Positions 33,401-42,750 of a DNA stretch of 64,000 nt are shown here, in pieces; the first letter of the stretch is position 1; each line of letters starts with the position of its first letter. Source of the DNA: Comamonadaceae bacterium OS-4 (GTDB lineage Bacteria > Pseudomonadota > Gammaproteobacteria > Burkholderiales > Burkholderiaceae_C); the NCBI GenBank assembly GCA_027924025.1, contig AP026970.1:1696501-1760500 (forward strand), in the 5' to 3' direction. The notes beneath the pieces were generated by a model that worked only from the letters and a program-made list of their open reading frames with translations, was not told the origin of the DNA and made no database searches. The position numbers were made by a program, and so were the translations under genes.

Positions 33401-35056
33401 TTGAATGACTCCTTAAAATTCCTGAATTCGTTGGGCGGTCGACTGCCTGCTCTATCCAAAAACAGAAAGTGCCCATTGCCCGCTAACCTCACTTCCGCTG
33501 TCTCAGATCCCGGAATCAGTGCCTTTGGTGATTTTGTTCTGCAGCGGCATGAGCGCAGGTTGCTCCGCCACGGTCAGACTGTGATGGTCGGGGCCCGGGC
33601 CTTCGATGTTTTGTGTGTGCTGGTGGACCATGCCGGGGAGCTGGTCACCAAAAAGAAGCTGTTCGATGTAGTCTGGCCGGGCTTGGTGGTGGAAGAAAAC
33701 AACCTCCAGGTCCACGTCTCCAGCTTGCGCCGTATTTTGGGCGCTGACGCGATTGCAACAGTGCCCAGCCGTGGCTACCGCTTCACCCTGCGCCTTGCGA
33801 CCAGCCAGCCGGAGGCCGGTGCGGTGGCGCCGGTGCTGCCCACAACCCTCGCGGCCAATGTCCAGGCCCATCGGCGGACGATCGCAGTGTTGCCGTTTGT
33901 GAATCTCAATGCGGACCCGGACCAGGAGTATTTTTCAGACGGTCTTGCAGAAGACATCATCAGTTACCTGACCAAATCGCCCTGGTTGCTGGTGGTGTCA
34001 AGGAACTCGTCGTTTGCCTACCGCAACACCACAGAGAGCAATCAGGCAGTGGGCGCAGCCTTGCGGGCCCGCTACCTGGTGTTGGGCAGTGTGCGCCGTG
34101 CCGGGGCGATGCTGCGCATGACCGCCGAACTGGTGGATACCACGACCGGTGAAACGCTGTGGTCAGACCGCTTTGACCGCCCGCTGAACGACGTGTTTGC
34201 ATTGCAAGCCGAGATTTCTGCGCACATCGTGAGCGCGATTGAGCCGGTGTATCTGCACAGCGAGGAGCGGGTCTCCGCCCTGGTGGCGCCCCAAGACATG
34301 GAGCACTGGGACTTGCTGATGCGCGCCCGTTGGCATTTCTGGCGCACCACGCCTGAGCATGTGTTGCAAGCCCAAAGCTTGCTGACCCGTGCCCTGGAAA
34401 TCAAGCCGGGCGACTCGGCCTGTCTTTCGCTCATGGCGTTTGTGCACATGGCCAAGCTCTGGGGTGCGTGGGCCGAAGACCCGCGCGCTGCAGTAGCCGA
34501 AGCAAACCGGTTGGCGCTGGTCGCGGTGCGCAATGACGAGCGCGATGCCTTTGCCCATTTCACGCTGGGCACCGCCCTGTCGTGTGCAGGACAAATGGCC
34601 GCTGCCATTGCGGAGCTGGAGTGTTCGCTGAGCTTGTATCCCCAGGCTGCCGCTGCGGCCGGTGAGCTGGGCCGTTTGCTGGTGTTTTCCGGCAGAACCG
34701 AGGAAGCGGAAGAGTTCATTTTGCAGGCCATTGATGCGAGCCCGCATGATCCGCACCTGAGCCTTTGGATCCGTAGCCGCGCGATCGCCTGCTTTATCGA
34801 AGGGCGCTACGTAGATGCGGTGCGCTATGCACGCGAGGCCACGGCCAAACGGGCAGACTGGTATTTCAACCACTTGCTGTTGGCTGCCTGTTTGTCTGCT
34901 GCCGGGGATCTGGCGGCTGCCCAAACCAGCCTAAAGCAAGCCATGGGTGGCCGGGGCTACAACCTGCAGGCGGTGCAGTTCGGGCATCCGTTCGTGCATG
35001 CGGATCAGCGCGATAAATTTTTGAACGCGCTGGTGGCCGCGGGGTGGGAGGCCTAG
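33401..35056 (+). CDS. CadC-like winged-helix regulator with TolB-like and TPR domains
   Basis: A 551-residue protein with an OmpR/PhoB-type winged helix (about residues 40-135; VEENNLQVHVSSLRRILG, IATVPSRGYRF). A TolB/FlgO-like alpha-beta domain follows (about 155-270; IAVLPFVNLNADPDQEYFSDGLAEDI). The C-terminus holds several TPR-like helical repeats (about 290-540). It has no obvious transmembrane helix between the DNA-binding and sensor parts, unlike CadC, so it is probably cytoplasmic. The family includes HilA-like and adenylate-cyclase-linked TPR regulators. The start is uncertain because no strong ribosome site precedes 33401. It may control the divergent unknown gene. Confidence 0.85.
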   Translation: MNDSLKFLNSLGGRLPALSKNRKCPLPANLTSAVSDPGISAFGDFVLQRHERRLLRHGQTVMVGARAFDVLCVLVDHAGELVTKKKLFDVVWPGLVVEENNLQVHVSSLRRILGADAIATVPSRGYRFTLRLATSQPEAGAVAPVLPTTLAANVQAHRRTIAVLPFVNLNADPDQEYFSDGLAEDIISYLTKSPWLLVVSRNSSFAYRNTTESNQAVGAALRARYLVLGSVRRAGAMLRMTAELVDTTTGETLWSDRFDRPLNDVFALQAEISAHIVSAIEPVYLHSEERVSALVAPQDMEHWDLLMRARWHFWRTTPEHVLQAQSLLTRALEIKPGDSACLSLMAFVHMAKLWGAWAEDPRAAVAEANRLALVAVRNDERDAFAHFTLGTALSCAGQMAAAIAELECSLSLYPQAAAAAGELGRLLVFSGRTEEAEEFILQAIDASPHDPHLSLWIRSRAIACFIEGRYVDAVRYAREATAKRADWYFNHLLLAACLSAAGDLAAAQTSLKQAMGGRGYNLQAVQFGHPFVHADQRDKFLNALVAAGWEA

Positions 35057-35085
35057 AAAGGCCACTTTGACAAGGCTCTTCTAGT

Positions 35086-35109
35086 GGCGGAACCGCAAAC
35101 GGTTCCGCC
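35086..35109. terminator. perfect hairpin between convergent genes, possible bidirectional terminator
   Basis: GGCGGAACCG and CGGTTCCGCC form a 10-bp stem with a CAAA loop, between the regulator stop (35056) and the convergent dppF-like stop (35118). No T-tract follows on either strand, so intrinsic termination would be weak. The hairpin may instead protect transcript ends. Confidence 0.5.
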
Positions 35110-35117
35110 GAGGGGCA

Positions 35118-36122
35118 TCAGATCCGGCCTTCCTCCACCGCATGGCATGCGACGCGAATGCCATCGAGTTTTTTCATTTCCGGCTTTTCACTCTTGCAGC
35201 GCGCATTGGCATGCGGGCAGCGCGGATGAAACGCACAACCCGATGGCGGGTTGAGCGGGTTTGGCACTTCGCCCGCCACCGCCGTACGTGCGCGCCCGGT
35301 GTCGTGCATTTTGGGAATGGCGTCCAGCAACATGCGGGTGTAGGGGTGACGCGGGCTGTCGAACAGCGTGTGTTTGTCAGCCAACTCTACCAAGCCACCC
35401 AGGTACATGACCCCGACCTGGTCGCTGACATGCCGCACCACCGCGAGGTTGTGCGAGATGAACAGGTAGGTCAGGCCCTGCTTGCGCTGCAGGTCTTTCA
35501 TGATGTTGAGCACTTGTGCCTGCACACTCACATCCAGAGCGGACGTGGGTTCATCGCACACCAGAAACTCCGGCTGGGTCGCCAAAGCCCGGGCTATGGA
35601 AATGCGCTGGCGCTGGCCGCCCGAGAACTGGTGCGGAAACTTGACGCGGTCTTGCGCCGAGAGTCCGACAGACTCCAGCAGCTCGCCCACGCGTTGATCC
35701 AGGGCAGCTTGCTCACTCAGGATTTCATGCTCGATCAGGGGCTCGGCAATGATGTCACCCACTGTCCAGCGCGGATTCAGGCTCGCATAGGGGTCTTGGA
35801 ACACCATTTGCACCCGGCGGCGCAGTTTGCGTCCCTCGGGGGTTTTGAATGCGGCATGGGCGTCTTGCCCATCGAATTCAAAGCCGCCCCGGGTGGGTTC
35901 ATACAAACCGACCAGCAAACGCGCGACCGTGCTTTTGCCGCATCCGGATTCACCCACGAGCGCGAGGGTGGTGCCGCGTTCGATATCGAAGCTCACGCCA
36001 TTCACTGCCTTCAGCAGCATCTTGGGTTTGCGCTCGATCACCCGGTTCAGCCAGGGGGCAGAGACGTCAAAGGTCTTGGCGAGGTCAGTCGCCCTTACCA
36101 GCGGTTGTGCATCTTGGCTCAT
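35118..36122 (-). CDS. dppF: dipeptide/oligopeptide ABC transporter ATPase, DppF type (operon 1)
   Basis: A 334-residue ABC ATPase with Walker [10 protein letters not shown] (57-65), Q-loop FQDPYASLNPRWTVGD, signature [16 protein letters not shown] and Walker B VCDEPTSALD. The C-terminal oligopeptide extension has the cysteine motif GCAFHPRCPHANARC that is typical of DppF/OppF. It overlaps the upstream dppD-like gene by 4 bp. It is the last gene of a five-gene operon (receptor, two permeases, two ATPases) and energises import of a peptide or similar solute. Confidence 0.92.
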   Translation of the reverse strand: MSQDAQPLVRATDLAKTFDVSAPWLNRVIERKPKMLLKAVNGVSFDIERGTTLALVGESGCGKSTVARLLVGLYEPTRGGFEFDGQDAHAAFKTPEGRKLRRRVQMVFQDPYASLNPRWTVGDIIAEPLIEHEILSEQAALDQRVGELLESVGLSAQDRVKFPHQFSGGQRQRISIARALATQPEFLVCDEPTSALDVSVQAQVLNIMKDLQRKQGLTYLFISHNLAVVRHVSDQVGVMYLGGLVELADKHTLFDSPRHPYTRMLLDAIPKMHDTGRARTAVAGEVPNPLNPPSGCAFHPRCPHANARCKSEKPEMKKLDGIRVACHAVEEGRI

Positions 36123-37090
36123 GCGGCACCTCCAGCCTCATGCAGCCAGCAAGCTGCTTGGGTGTTGCCTGCCTGCATCAGGTCGGGGCGTTGTTGGGTG
36201 CACTTGGCGATAGTGCGGGTGCAGCGAGGGTTGAATGCGCAGCCTTGTGGGATGGCATTCAGTCGTGGCATGGCACCATCAATCTGGTGGAGGTTTTCGC
36301 GATCTTGGCTCATGTCGGGGATACAGGCCATCAGGCCCGCCGTATAGGGGTGTGACGGCCGGTTGATAACATCGTGCACCGGGCCGATTTCTGCCACCCG
36401 GCCCGCATACATCACCGCCACGCGGTCGCAGGTTTCGGCAATCACGCCCATGTCGTGGGTAATCAGCATGACCGCAGCACCACGCTCTTTGCAAATGGTT
36501 TTGAGCAAGGTGATGATTTGCGCCTGGATGGAGACGTCCAGTGCCGTGGTGGGTTCGTCAGCCACGATCAGCTTGGGTTCTGCGGCCAAGGCCAAAGCGA
36601 TCACGACGCGCTGGCGCATGCCACCAGAGAACTGGTGCGGATAGTGGTCGATCCGCTGTTCTGCGGCCGGAATGCCGGTGTCTTTGAGCAGCTGAATCGC
36701 CCGTTCACGCGCCTGTGCCTGGTTCAGTGGCAGGTGGGTGGTGATGGTTTCAATCAGTTGCCGGCCGACCGAGTAGAGCGGGTTCAGCGAGGTCAGCGGA
36801 TCCTGGAAGATCGCGCCGATCTTGCGGCCCCGTATCGCCCGCATGCGGTCTTGCGGCAGGTTGTCGATGCGCTGGCCTTCGAGCAGGATCTCGCCGCTGC
36901 CGATGCGGCCCGGCGGCTCCAACAGGCCGATGATCGCCGCCCCGGTCAGCGATTTGCCGGCGCCGGATTCACCGACAACGCCCAGAATTTCTCCGGGTGC
37001 AATGTCGAACGAGACTTGATCAAGCGCACGCAGCGTGCCCTTGCGTGATGGGAATTCCACCACCAGATTTTTAACTTGTAACAAACTCAT
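36119..37090 (-). CDS. dppD: dipeptide/oligopeptide ABC transporter ATPase, DppD type (operon 1)
   Basis: A 323-residue ATPase with Walker A GESGAGKS (40-47), Q-loop [15 protein letters not shown], signature [16 protein letters not shown] and Walker [12 protein letters not shown]. The C-terminal motif [15 protein letters not shown] is characteristic of DppD/OppD. It lies 6 bp after the dppC-like gene and overlaps dppF by 4 bp. It pairs with DppF as a heterodimeric motor on the cytoplasmic side of the membrane. Confidence 0.92.
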   Translation of the reverse strand: MSLLQVKNLVVEFPSRKGTLRALDQVSFDIAPGEILGVVGESGAGKSLTGAAIIGLLEPPGRIGSGEILLEGQRIDNLPQDRMRAIRGRKIGAIFQDPLTSLNPLYSVGRQLIETITTHLPLNQAQARERAIQLLKDTGIPAAEQRIDHYPHQFSGGMRQRVVIALALAAEPKLIVADEPTTALDVSIQAQIITLLKTICKERGAAVMLITHDMGVIAETCDRVAVMYAGRVAEIGPVHDVINRPSHPYTAGLMACIPDMSQDRENLHQIDGAMPRLNAIPQGCAFNPRCTRTIAKCTQQRPDLMQAGNTQAACWLHEAGGAA

Positions 37091-37096
37091 AGGTGC

Positions 37097-38008
37097 TTAT
37101 CTCAAGCGGGGGTTCAGGGCATCGCGCAACCAATCACCCAGCAAATTAACGCTCAGGGCAATCAGGACCAGCATCGCGCCCGGGAAAATGGTGATCCACC
37201 ATTCGCCAGAGAACAGGTAGTCGTTGCCGACCCGGATCAGGGTACCTAGCGACGGCGAGGTGGGGGGCGCACCAACGCCAAGGAAGGAGAGGGTGGCTTC
37301 GGTGATGATGGCCGTGGCTACTTGGATCGTGGCCAGCACCAACACGGGGCCGAGTACGTTGGGCAGCACATGCTTGCGCATGATGCGAAGCGGTGCCACG
37401 CCGGTGACCCGTGCAGCTTGCACATATTCCTTGTTGCGCTCAACAAGGGTACTGCCGCGCACGGTACGCGCGTATTGCACCCAACCCGTCAGTGAGATTG
37501 AGATGATCAGCACGCCAAAGGCGAGGGACTCGTGGGCATTGGGGAAGAGCGCGCGCCCCACACCCGCAATCAGCAAGGCAACCAGGATTGCGGGGAAGGA
37601 GAGCATCACGTCGCACAAGCGCATCAGCAAGGCGTCCACCCAACCGCCCAGGAAGCCTGCCAGCAGGCCAAAGCTGACCCCGACCAGCAGTGACAACACC
37701 ACCGAGGCGAGGCCCACGGCCAGCGAGATGCGGGCGCCGTACATCAAGGCGGACAAAATATCGCGGCCCTGATCGTCGGTACCCAGCAAGAAGCCAGCCT
37801 TGCCGCCTTCACTCCAGGCGGGCGGGAGGCGGGCGTTGTCTAGCTGCAGCGTGGACAGGTCAAACGGGTTATGAGGTGCAATCCAGGGCGCAAAGAGCGC
37901 ACACACCAGACAGGTGAGTGCTATCAGCGCAGCGAAGATGGCAGTGGGGGACGTGCGGAAGCTATAGCCCACATCGCCATCCCACCACCGGTGAAATAAA
38001 GAGTTCAA
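37097..38008 (-). CDS. dppC: peptide ABC transporter permease, DppC type (operon 1)
   Basis: A 303-residue inner-membrane permease with an N-terminal cytoplasmic segment, a first helix (about residues 25-47, FAALIALTCLVCALFAPWIA) and a C-terminal five-helix BPD_transp_1 domain. The family segments LLGTDDQGRDILSALMYGARISL and an EAA-like region (QAARVTGVAPLRIMRKHVLPNV) are present, the latter contacting the ATPases. It partners the DppB-like permease 42 bp upstream. Confidence 0.92.
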   Translation of the reverse strand: MNSLFHRWWDGDVGYSFRTSPTAIFAALIALTCLVCALFAPWIAPHNPFDLSTLQLDNARLPPAWSEGGKAGFLLGTDDQGRDILSALMYGARISLAVGLASVVLSLLVGVSFGLLAGFLGGWVDALLMRLCDVMLSFPAILVALLIAGVGRALFPNAHESLAFGVLIISISLTGWVQYARTVRGSTLVERNKEYVQAARVTGVAPLRIMRKHVLPNVLGPVLVLATIQVATAIITEATLSFLGVGAPPTSPSLGTLIRVGNDYLFSGEWWITIFPGAMLVLIALSVNLLGDWLRDALNPRLR

Positions 38009-38050
38009 TGGATGTTCCTCTGTGAGGGAAAAAAGGTGGGGTTCTGTGGC

Positions 38051-39031
38051 TCAATGCCCGCCGGACTTGCCGGCACGCAGCCGCGGGTCCACCGCGAAAT
38101 ACAGCAGGTCCACGATCAGATTGATGACCACAAAAATCAAGGCAATCAGGCAGAGGTAAGCGGCCATGACCGGAATGTCTGCAAACGTCACCGCCTGTAT
38201 GAACAAGAGGCCCATGCCCGGCCACTGGAACACAGTTTCCGTGATGATGGCGAAGGCAATCAAACCGCCGAGCTGCAAGCCGGTGATCGTCATCACGGGG
38301 ACCAGCGTGTTTTTCAGCGCATGCCCGAAGTGAACCGCTCGGGTCGTCAGGCCCCGCGCCCGCGCGAACTTGATGTAGTCGGTCCGCAAGACTTCCAACA
38401 TCTCCGCACGCACCAGTCGCATGATCAGGGTGAGCTGAAAAATAGCCAAAGTGACTGCCGGCAACACGATGTGGTGCCAGCCTTTGGCCGTCAGCAGACC
38501 GCTGGTCCACCAGCCGATCTTCACCACCTCTCCACGGCCGAAGCTCGGGAACCAGCCCAGCGTTACGGCGAACACCAGAATCAACAAGATGCCGATCAAG
38601 AAGGTGGGAAGCGAGACGCCTAGAAGCGACAGCGTCATGAACACTTGGCTCAAGAACGAGCCGCGTTTGAGCGCCGCATAGACCCCCATGGGAATCCCGA
38701 CCGCAAGTGCCAGAAAACCAGCGACCAAGGCGAGCTCAAGGGTGGCAGGGAAGCGCTCGGCAATCAGCGCGGAGACCTGGGTCCCCTGGCGCAAACTGAA
38801 ACCGAACTCACCCTGGGCAGCATTCCTGAGGAAGTGCCAGAACTGAACAATAAAAGGTTGGTCAAGGCCCAGGGCCTGACGCAGTTCCTTGATTTGCTCT
38901 TGCGTTGCATCCTGTCCCAACAAGAAGACGACAGGGTCGCCAACGTATTGGAACAGCATGAACGATATGAGGGCAACGGTGACCATCACCAATGCCGCTT
39001 GCGCCAAGCGCCGCACTATGAATGCAAACAT
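38051..39031 (-). CDS. dppB: peptide ABC transporter permease, DppB type (operon 1)
   Basis: A 326-residue permease with six transmembrane helices. The opening FIVRRLAQAALVMVTVALISF and the DPVVFLLG region are the DppB/OppB/NikB N-terminal domain, and FARARGLTTRAVHFGHALKNT is the EAA loop. It follows the receptor gene with a 65-bp gap and precedes dppC. Together with dppC it forms the membrane channel. Confidence 0.92.
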   Translation of the reverse strand: MFAFIVRRLAQAALVMVTVALISFMLFQYVGDPVVFLLGQDATQEQIKELRQALGLDQPFIVQFWHFLRNAAQGEFGFSLRQGTQVSALIAERFPATLELALVAGFLALAVGIPMGVYAALKRGSFLSQVFMTLSLLGVSLPTFLIGILLILVFAVTLGWFPSFGRGEVVKIGWWTSGLLTAKGWHHIVLPAVTLAIFQLTLIMRLVRAEMLEVLRTDYIKFARARGLTTRAVHFGHALKNTLVPVMTITGLQLGGLIAFAIITETVFQWPGMGLLFIQAVTFADIPVMAAYLCLIALIFVVINLIVDLLYFAVDPRLRAGKSGGH

Positions 39032-39096
39032 AGATTCAAAAAAATGAGGGTCGCGGCAGATACTGCCGCGACCCCGTTTACTAAAGAAGTGCGGTC

Positions 39097-40668
39097 TTAC
39101 TTCACTTTGACCAAGCGCCAGTCGAGGCGGTTGTCTGCACGGTGGACCACGTCAATGTTCTTCTTCATCGCCCAAGGAATGACTTGGTTATGCAAAGGAA
39201 TATTAGCAACGTCGTCGTTGTGCAATTGAAGTGCTTTGGTGAGCAATTCGGTGCGCAGCTTCAGGTCGGTCTCTTTTTTGGTGCGCTCGATCAAAGCGTC
39301 CATCTGGGGGTTGCTGTAACGGCCCACGTTGTAGTTGCCGTCGCCGCCGGCGCCCACGGTGCGAACCAGGGATTGCAGGCTGTACAACGCATCAAATGTG
39401 GGCACGCCCCAGCCCAGCATGTAAATGCTGGCTTCATTGCGCTGGATCATGGGGAAGTAGGTCACCAATGGTAGGGTGCGCAGCTTCGCTTTCACGCCGA
39501 TACGCGACCACATGGCAGTCACTGCCTGGCAGATCTGTTCGTCGTTGATGTAGCGGTTGTTCGGGCAAGCCAGATCCACTTCAAAACCGTCTTTGTAGCC
39601 AGCATCGGCCAACAGTTTTTGAGCGGCAGCCACGTCAAACGGATAACGCTTGTGCACAGCTTCGGTCCAGCCAGTGACCTGAGGAGCCACGATGGCGCCG
39701 GTGGCTTGACCCAGTCCACGCATGGTGACGCGGGTGATGGCGTCTGCATCGATTGCCTGGTAGAGCGCCTTGCGGACGCGCACGTCTTTCAGCGGGTTTT
39801 TGCCCTTGATGTTGCTGCCCACGAGCTCGTCGCGGAACTGGTCCATGCCAAAGAAAATGGTGCGGTTTTCAATGCCGTCCATCACCTTCAACTCGGGGTT
39901 GGAGCGCACGCGTGGCAAGTCTTGCGGGCTGGGGTCCAGCACCAGGTCCACTTCGCCGGAGAGCAAGGCCGCCATACGGGTGGCCACCGCCTTGACGGGG
40001 GTGTAGACGATTTCTGTCACATTCGAATCACTCTTGCCCCACCAACCTTTGTTTTGGGTGAGAACCAGCTTCTGGTCCGGCAACCACTCTTTGAGCATAT
40101 ACGGGCCGGTGCCGTTGGCATTGCGGTGGGCAAAATTCTCTTCTTGGGTCTTGATGTCCTTGGGGGCCACAGACTTGTTCTTCTCGGCCCAGGCTTTGCT
40201 CATCACACGCAGCTCGGTCATCTGGTTCAGCAGAACGGGATTGGGTGTCTTGCTGTACACGTCGAAGGTGGTTTCGTTGACCTTGACGACCTTATCCACG
40301 CCCTGGATGTAGGGAGTGAAGTTCGATGTCGGCATCATGGCGCGCTGGATGGAGAACACAGCGTCATCCACAGTCAACGGGCTTCCGTCATGAAACTTCA
40401 CGCCACTGCGCAAAGTGAAGCGCATCTGGGTGGGAGAGATGTCTTTCCAGGCAGTTGCCAGTACGGGTTCGATCTTGAAAGTCTTGCTGTTGTAGTAAAC
40501 AAGGCTTTCGTAGACCGCGGCGTGAATGCCGTTTTGGAGTGCGTTGTTTTGGGAGTGGATGTCCCAAGTTGCAATATCACTGGAGCTGGACCATTTGAAT
40601 GTCTTGGCTTGCAATGCGGTTGCTCCGAATGCCATGGTTGCGGCGAGAGCGAGTACCTGGAGTTTCAT
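39097..40668 (-). CDS. peptide ABC transporter substrate-binding protein (operon 1)
   Basis: A 523-residue SBP_bac_5 family periplasmic receptor with a signal peptide (cleavage after ALQA, about residue 21). Typical elements are TFKWSSSSDIATWDIHSQNN, FTLRSGVKFHDGSPLTVDDAVFSI, NANGTGPYMLKEW and the RVRKALYQAID segment. It is the first gene of operon 1, the common position for the highest-expressed subunit. It is only distantly like the receptor of operon 2, so the two systems probably bind different peptides. The ligand is unknown. Confidence 0.9.
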   Translation of the reverse strand: MKLQVLALAATMAFGATALQAKTFKWSSSSDIATWDIHSQNNALQNGIHAAVYESLVYYNSKTFKIEPVLATAWKDISPTQMRFTLRSGVKFHDGSPLTVDDAVFSIQRAMMPTSNFTPYIQGVDKVVKVNETTFDVYSKTPNPVLLNQMTELRVMSKAWAEKNKSVAPKDIKTQEENFAHRNANGTGPYMLKEWLPDQKLVLTQNKGWWGKSDSNVTEIVYTPVKAVATRMAALLSGEVDLVLDPSPQDLPRVRSNPELKVMDGIENRTIFFGMDQFRDELVGSNIKGKNPLKDVRVRKALYQAIDADAITRVTMRGLGQATGAIVAPQVTGWTEAVHKRYPFDVAAAQKLLADAGYKDGFEVDLACPNNRYINDEQICQAVTAMWSRIGVKAKLRTLPLVTYFPMIQRNEASIYMLGWGVPTFDALYSLQSLVRTVGAGGDGNYNVGRYSNPQMDALIERTKKETDLKLRTELLTKALQLHNDDVANIPLHNQVIPWAMKKNIDVVHRADNRLDWRLVKVK

Positions 40669-40728
40669 GGGTAAAGATCCCTCGGTTTAAACGTCGCGAT
40701 TATGCATAAACCGTACCCATAAGAATTG

Positions 40729-40751
40729 CCGGAAAACCCTATGTTTTCCGG
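40729..40751. promoter_or_regulatory. inverted repeat upstream of dpp operon 1
   Basis: CCGGAAAAC and GTTTTCCGG form a perfect 9-bp inverted repeat with a 5-base spacer, 61 bp before the start of operon 1 and between it and the IS remnant. No T-tract follows. It may be an operator for operon 1 or a leftover terminal structure of the IS. Confidence 0.35.
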
Positions 40752-40793
40752 GGTCCAGACAGGGGCTTTCTTCCGTAACACTGACCCGTCCCG

Positions 40794-40985
40794 CTATCTT
40801 TGATTCGCTCCCCAATGCTGCCTGCGATGCTTGCGAAGCCAGATCAAAACTGTGGAACATCTTTGAATGCGGTAGCGCCGCTGCACCTCTTTGTAGGCCA
40901 GCTGACCTTTTTCAACTTGTTCAACCACACTGAGCTTGAAAGCCAGTGTGTAGCCGCGCTGGGTGCGGGTTACGCCTGATTCCAT
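40794..40985 (-). pseudogene. IS3-family transposase OrfA fragment
   Basis: A frame of 63 codons, from MESGVTRTQRG to WGANQR and stop, matches the N-terminal helix-turn-helix of IS3-type OrfA proteins (YTLAFKLSVVEQVEKGQLAYKE, RCSTVLIWLRKHRR). The rest of orfA and all of orfB (the DDE catalytic part) are absent, so it is a dead remnant. It could also be read from an upstream ATG at 41045. It separates the two dipeptide transporter operons. Confidence 0.75.
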
Positions 40986-41047
40986 TTGACTTACCCTTTT
41001 TGGGCGGAAAAGCGGACAACTCATTTCAGGATCGGTCAGGTTCATAA

Positions 41048-41073
41048 AAAAAGGGCACCTCAGTGCCCTTTTT
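41048..41073 (-). terminator. intrinsic terminator of dpp operon 2
   Basis: AAAAAGGGCAC and GTGCCCTTTTT form an 11-bp stem with a 4-base loop, and the flanking A-run gives a T-tract on the minus strand. It lies 20 bp beyond the stop of the operon 2 receptor gene. Confidence 0.85.
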
Positions 41074-41092
41074 CATGGCTGCAAATGCAGTC

Positions 41093-42721
41093 TTACTTCA
41101 TGTCCACGCCGTAGAAGGTGTGGCGTCCGAAGGGGCTCAGCTTGAAGTCCACCACTTCTTTGCGCACGGGCTTCAACTGCACCGCGTGGGCAATGGTGAA
41201 CCAAGGAGCCTGCTCCTTGAAGATCACCTGGGCTTTTTCGTACAGCTTGGTGCGCTCGGCCGGGTTGGACACGACCTTGGCTTTTTGCACCAGGTCTTCA
41301 AACGGCTGGTAGCAGAACTTGGCCACGTTGGAGCCGTTTTGCTTGGCAGAGCTGCAACCCAACAAGGTGTTCAGGAAGTTGTCTGGGTCTCCGTTGTCAC
41401 CGGTCCAGCCCAACATGCCCATCTGGTGTTCACCGGCTTGCATGCGCTTGCGGTACTCACCCCATTCGAAGCTCTTGATCTCGGCGGTCACACCCACCTT
41501 GGCCAAGTCGGCTTGCATCAACTCCGCAATGCGCTTGGCATTGGGGTTGTAGGGGCGCTGCACGGGCATGGCCCACAGGTCGGTGGTGAAGCCGTTGGGG
41601 TAGCCGGCGGCTGCCAATAACTTCTTGGCTTGCTCAGGGTTGTACAAGTCGTCTTTCAGAGCCTTGTTGTAAGACCACTGGCCTGGAGGAATCGGGTTCA
41701 CAGCGGCCACACCGGTGCTCAGGTATACGGCGGACACGATGGCTTTCTTGTCAATGGCCATGTTGATGGCCTTGCGCACGCGCACGTCGTCAAACGGCTT
41801 TTTGGTGGTGTTGTAGGCTAGGTAGCCGATGTTGAGGCCGGGCTGCTCCATTACGGTGACATTGGCGTCCTTGCGGATGGCGTCCAGGTCAGCAGGGTTG
41901 GGGTAGGGCATGACATGGCACTCACCCTTTTGCAGCTTGGCCCAACGCACGGAGGCGTCCGGGGTGATGGAGAAGATCAGGTCATCGATCTTGGCTTTGC
42001 CGGCCCAGTACTGGGGGTTGGCCTTGAAGCGGATGATGGAATCCTTCTGGTACTGCACCACCTGGTAAGGACCGGTGCCCAAGGGGTCTTGGTCGATCTT
42101 CTCAGGTGCGCCGGCCTTCAGCATGGCAATCGCGTATTCCTTGGACTGGATACCGGCGAACTGCATGGCCAGGTTGGCCAGGAAAGGCGCTTCAGGCTGG
42201 TTCAGAGTGATCTTGACGGTGTACTCGTCCACCTTGTCCACAGACTTGAGCAACTTGGGCATGCCCATGTCGCCAAAGTAAGCGTGGTTAGGGCTGGTGA
42301 CGCGGAAGAAGGGGTCGTTTTCTTTCCACTGACGCTCAAACATAAAGAGCACGTCATCCGCGTTGAAATCGCGGCTGGGCTTGAAGTTCTTGTTGGACTG
42401 GAACTTCACGCCTTTGCGCAACTTGAAGATGTATTCCAGGCCGTCTTTGGAAATGGTCCAGCTCTCTGCCAGAGAGGGCTCCACCTTGGTGCCGCCACGC
42501 TCGAAGTGCACCAAGTTGTCGTAAATCTGTTCAGTCACGTCGAAGGACGTGCCGGTGGTATTCACACCGGGGTAGAAGTTCTCAGGGCTGCCTTCCGAGC
42601 AGTACACCAGGGTCTTGGCGGCTACTGGCGAAAGCGCCAGAGCAGCGGGCAGGGCCAGAGCACACAACAATGCACTTTTGGTGCGTCGTGCAGCCGTGGC
42701 TTTCTTCAGGGTCAGGGTCAT
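41093..42721 (-). CDS. dppA: dipeptide ABC transporter substrate-binding protein, DppA type (operon 2)
   Basis: A 542-residue periplasmic receptor with a long signal region (about residues 14-36). The mature start KTLVYCSEGSPENFYPGVNTTG is close to E. coli DppA. Other hallmarks are DADDVLFMFERQ-type NADDVLFMFERQW, DPLGTGPYQVVQYQ and RVRKAINMAIDKKAI. It should bind dipeptides (in DppA also heme or aminolevulinate). It is the last gene of operon 2, followed by a strong terminator and preceded by dppF after 29 bp. Confidence 0.93.
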   Translation of the reverse strand: MTLTLKKATAARRTKSALLCALALPAALALSPVAAKTLVYCSEGSPENFYPGVNTTGTSFDVTEQIYDNLVHFERGGTKVEPSLAESWTISKDGLEYIFKLRKGVKFQSNKNFKPSRDFNADDVLFMFERQWKENDPFFRVTSPNHAYFGDMGMPKLLKSVDKVDEYTVKITLNQPEAPFLANLAMQFAGIQSKEYAIAMLKAGAPEKIDQDPLGTGPYQVVQYQKDSIIRFKANPQYWAGKAKIDDLIFSITPDASVRWAKLQKGECHVMPYPNPADLDAIRKDANVTVMEQPGLNIGYLAYNTTKKPFDDVRVRKAINMAIDKKAIVSAVYLSTGVAAVNPIPPGQWSYNKALKDDLYNPEQAKKLLAAAGYPNGFTTDLWAMPVQRPYNPNAKRIAELMQADLAKVGVTAEIKSFEWGEYRKRMQAGEHQMGMLGWTGDNGDPDNFLNTLLGCSSAKQNGSNVAKFCYQPFEDLVQKAKVVSNPAERTKLYEKAQVIFKEQAPWFTIAHAVQLKPVRKEVVDFKLSPFGRHTFYGVDMK

Positions 42722-42750
42722 TGGAGATACTCCTCTGGGGTTGATGCTGC

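Noticed and set aside
41048-41073. Attenuator or riboswitch associated with the dipeptide operon
   Set aside because: It lies downstream of the operon 2 stop codon, with a simple stem and T-run, so it is an ordinary terminator.
40729-41073. Complete insertion sequence with terminal inverted repeats
   Set aside because: Only an orfA fragment is present, no orfB, and the inverted repeat at 40729 does not match anything at the other side.
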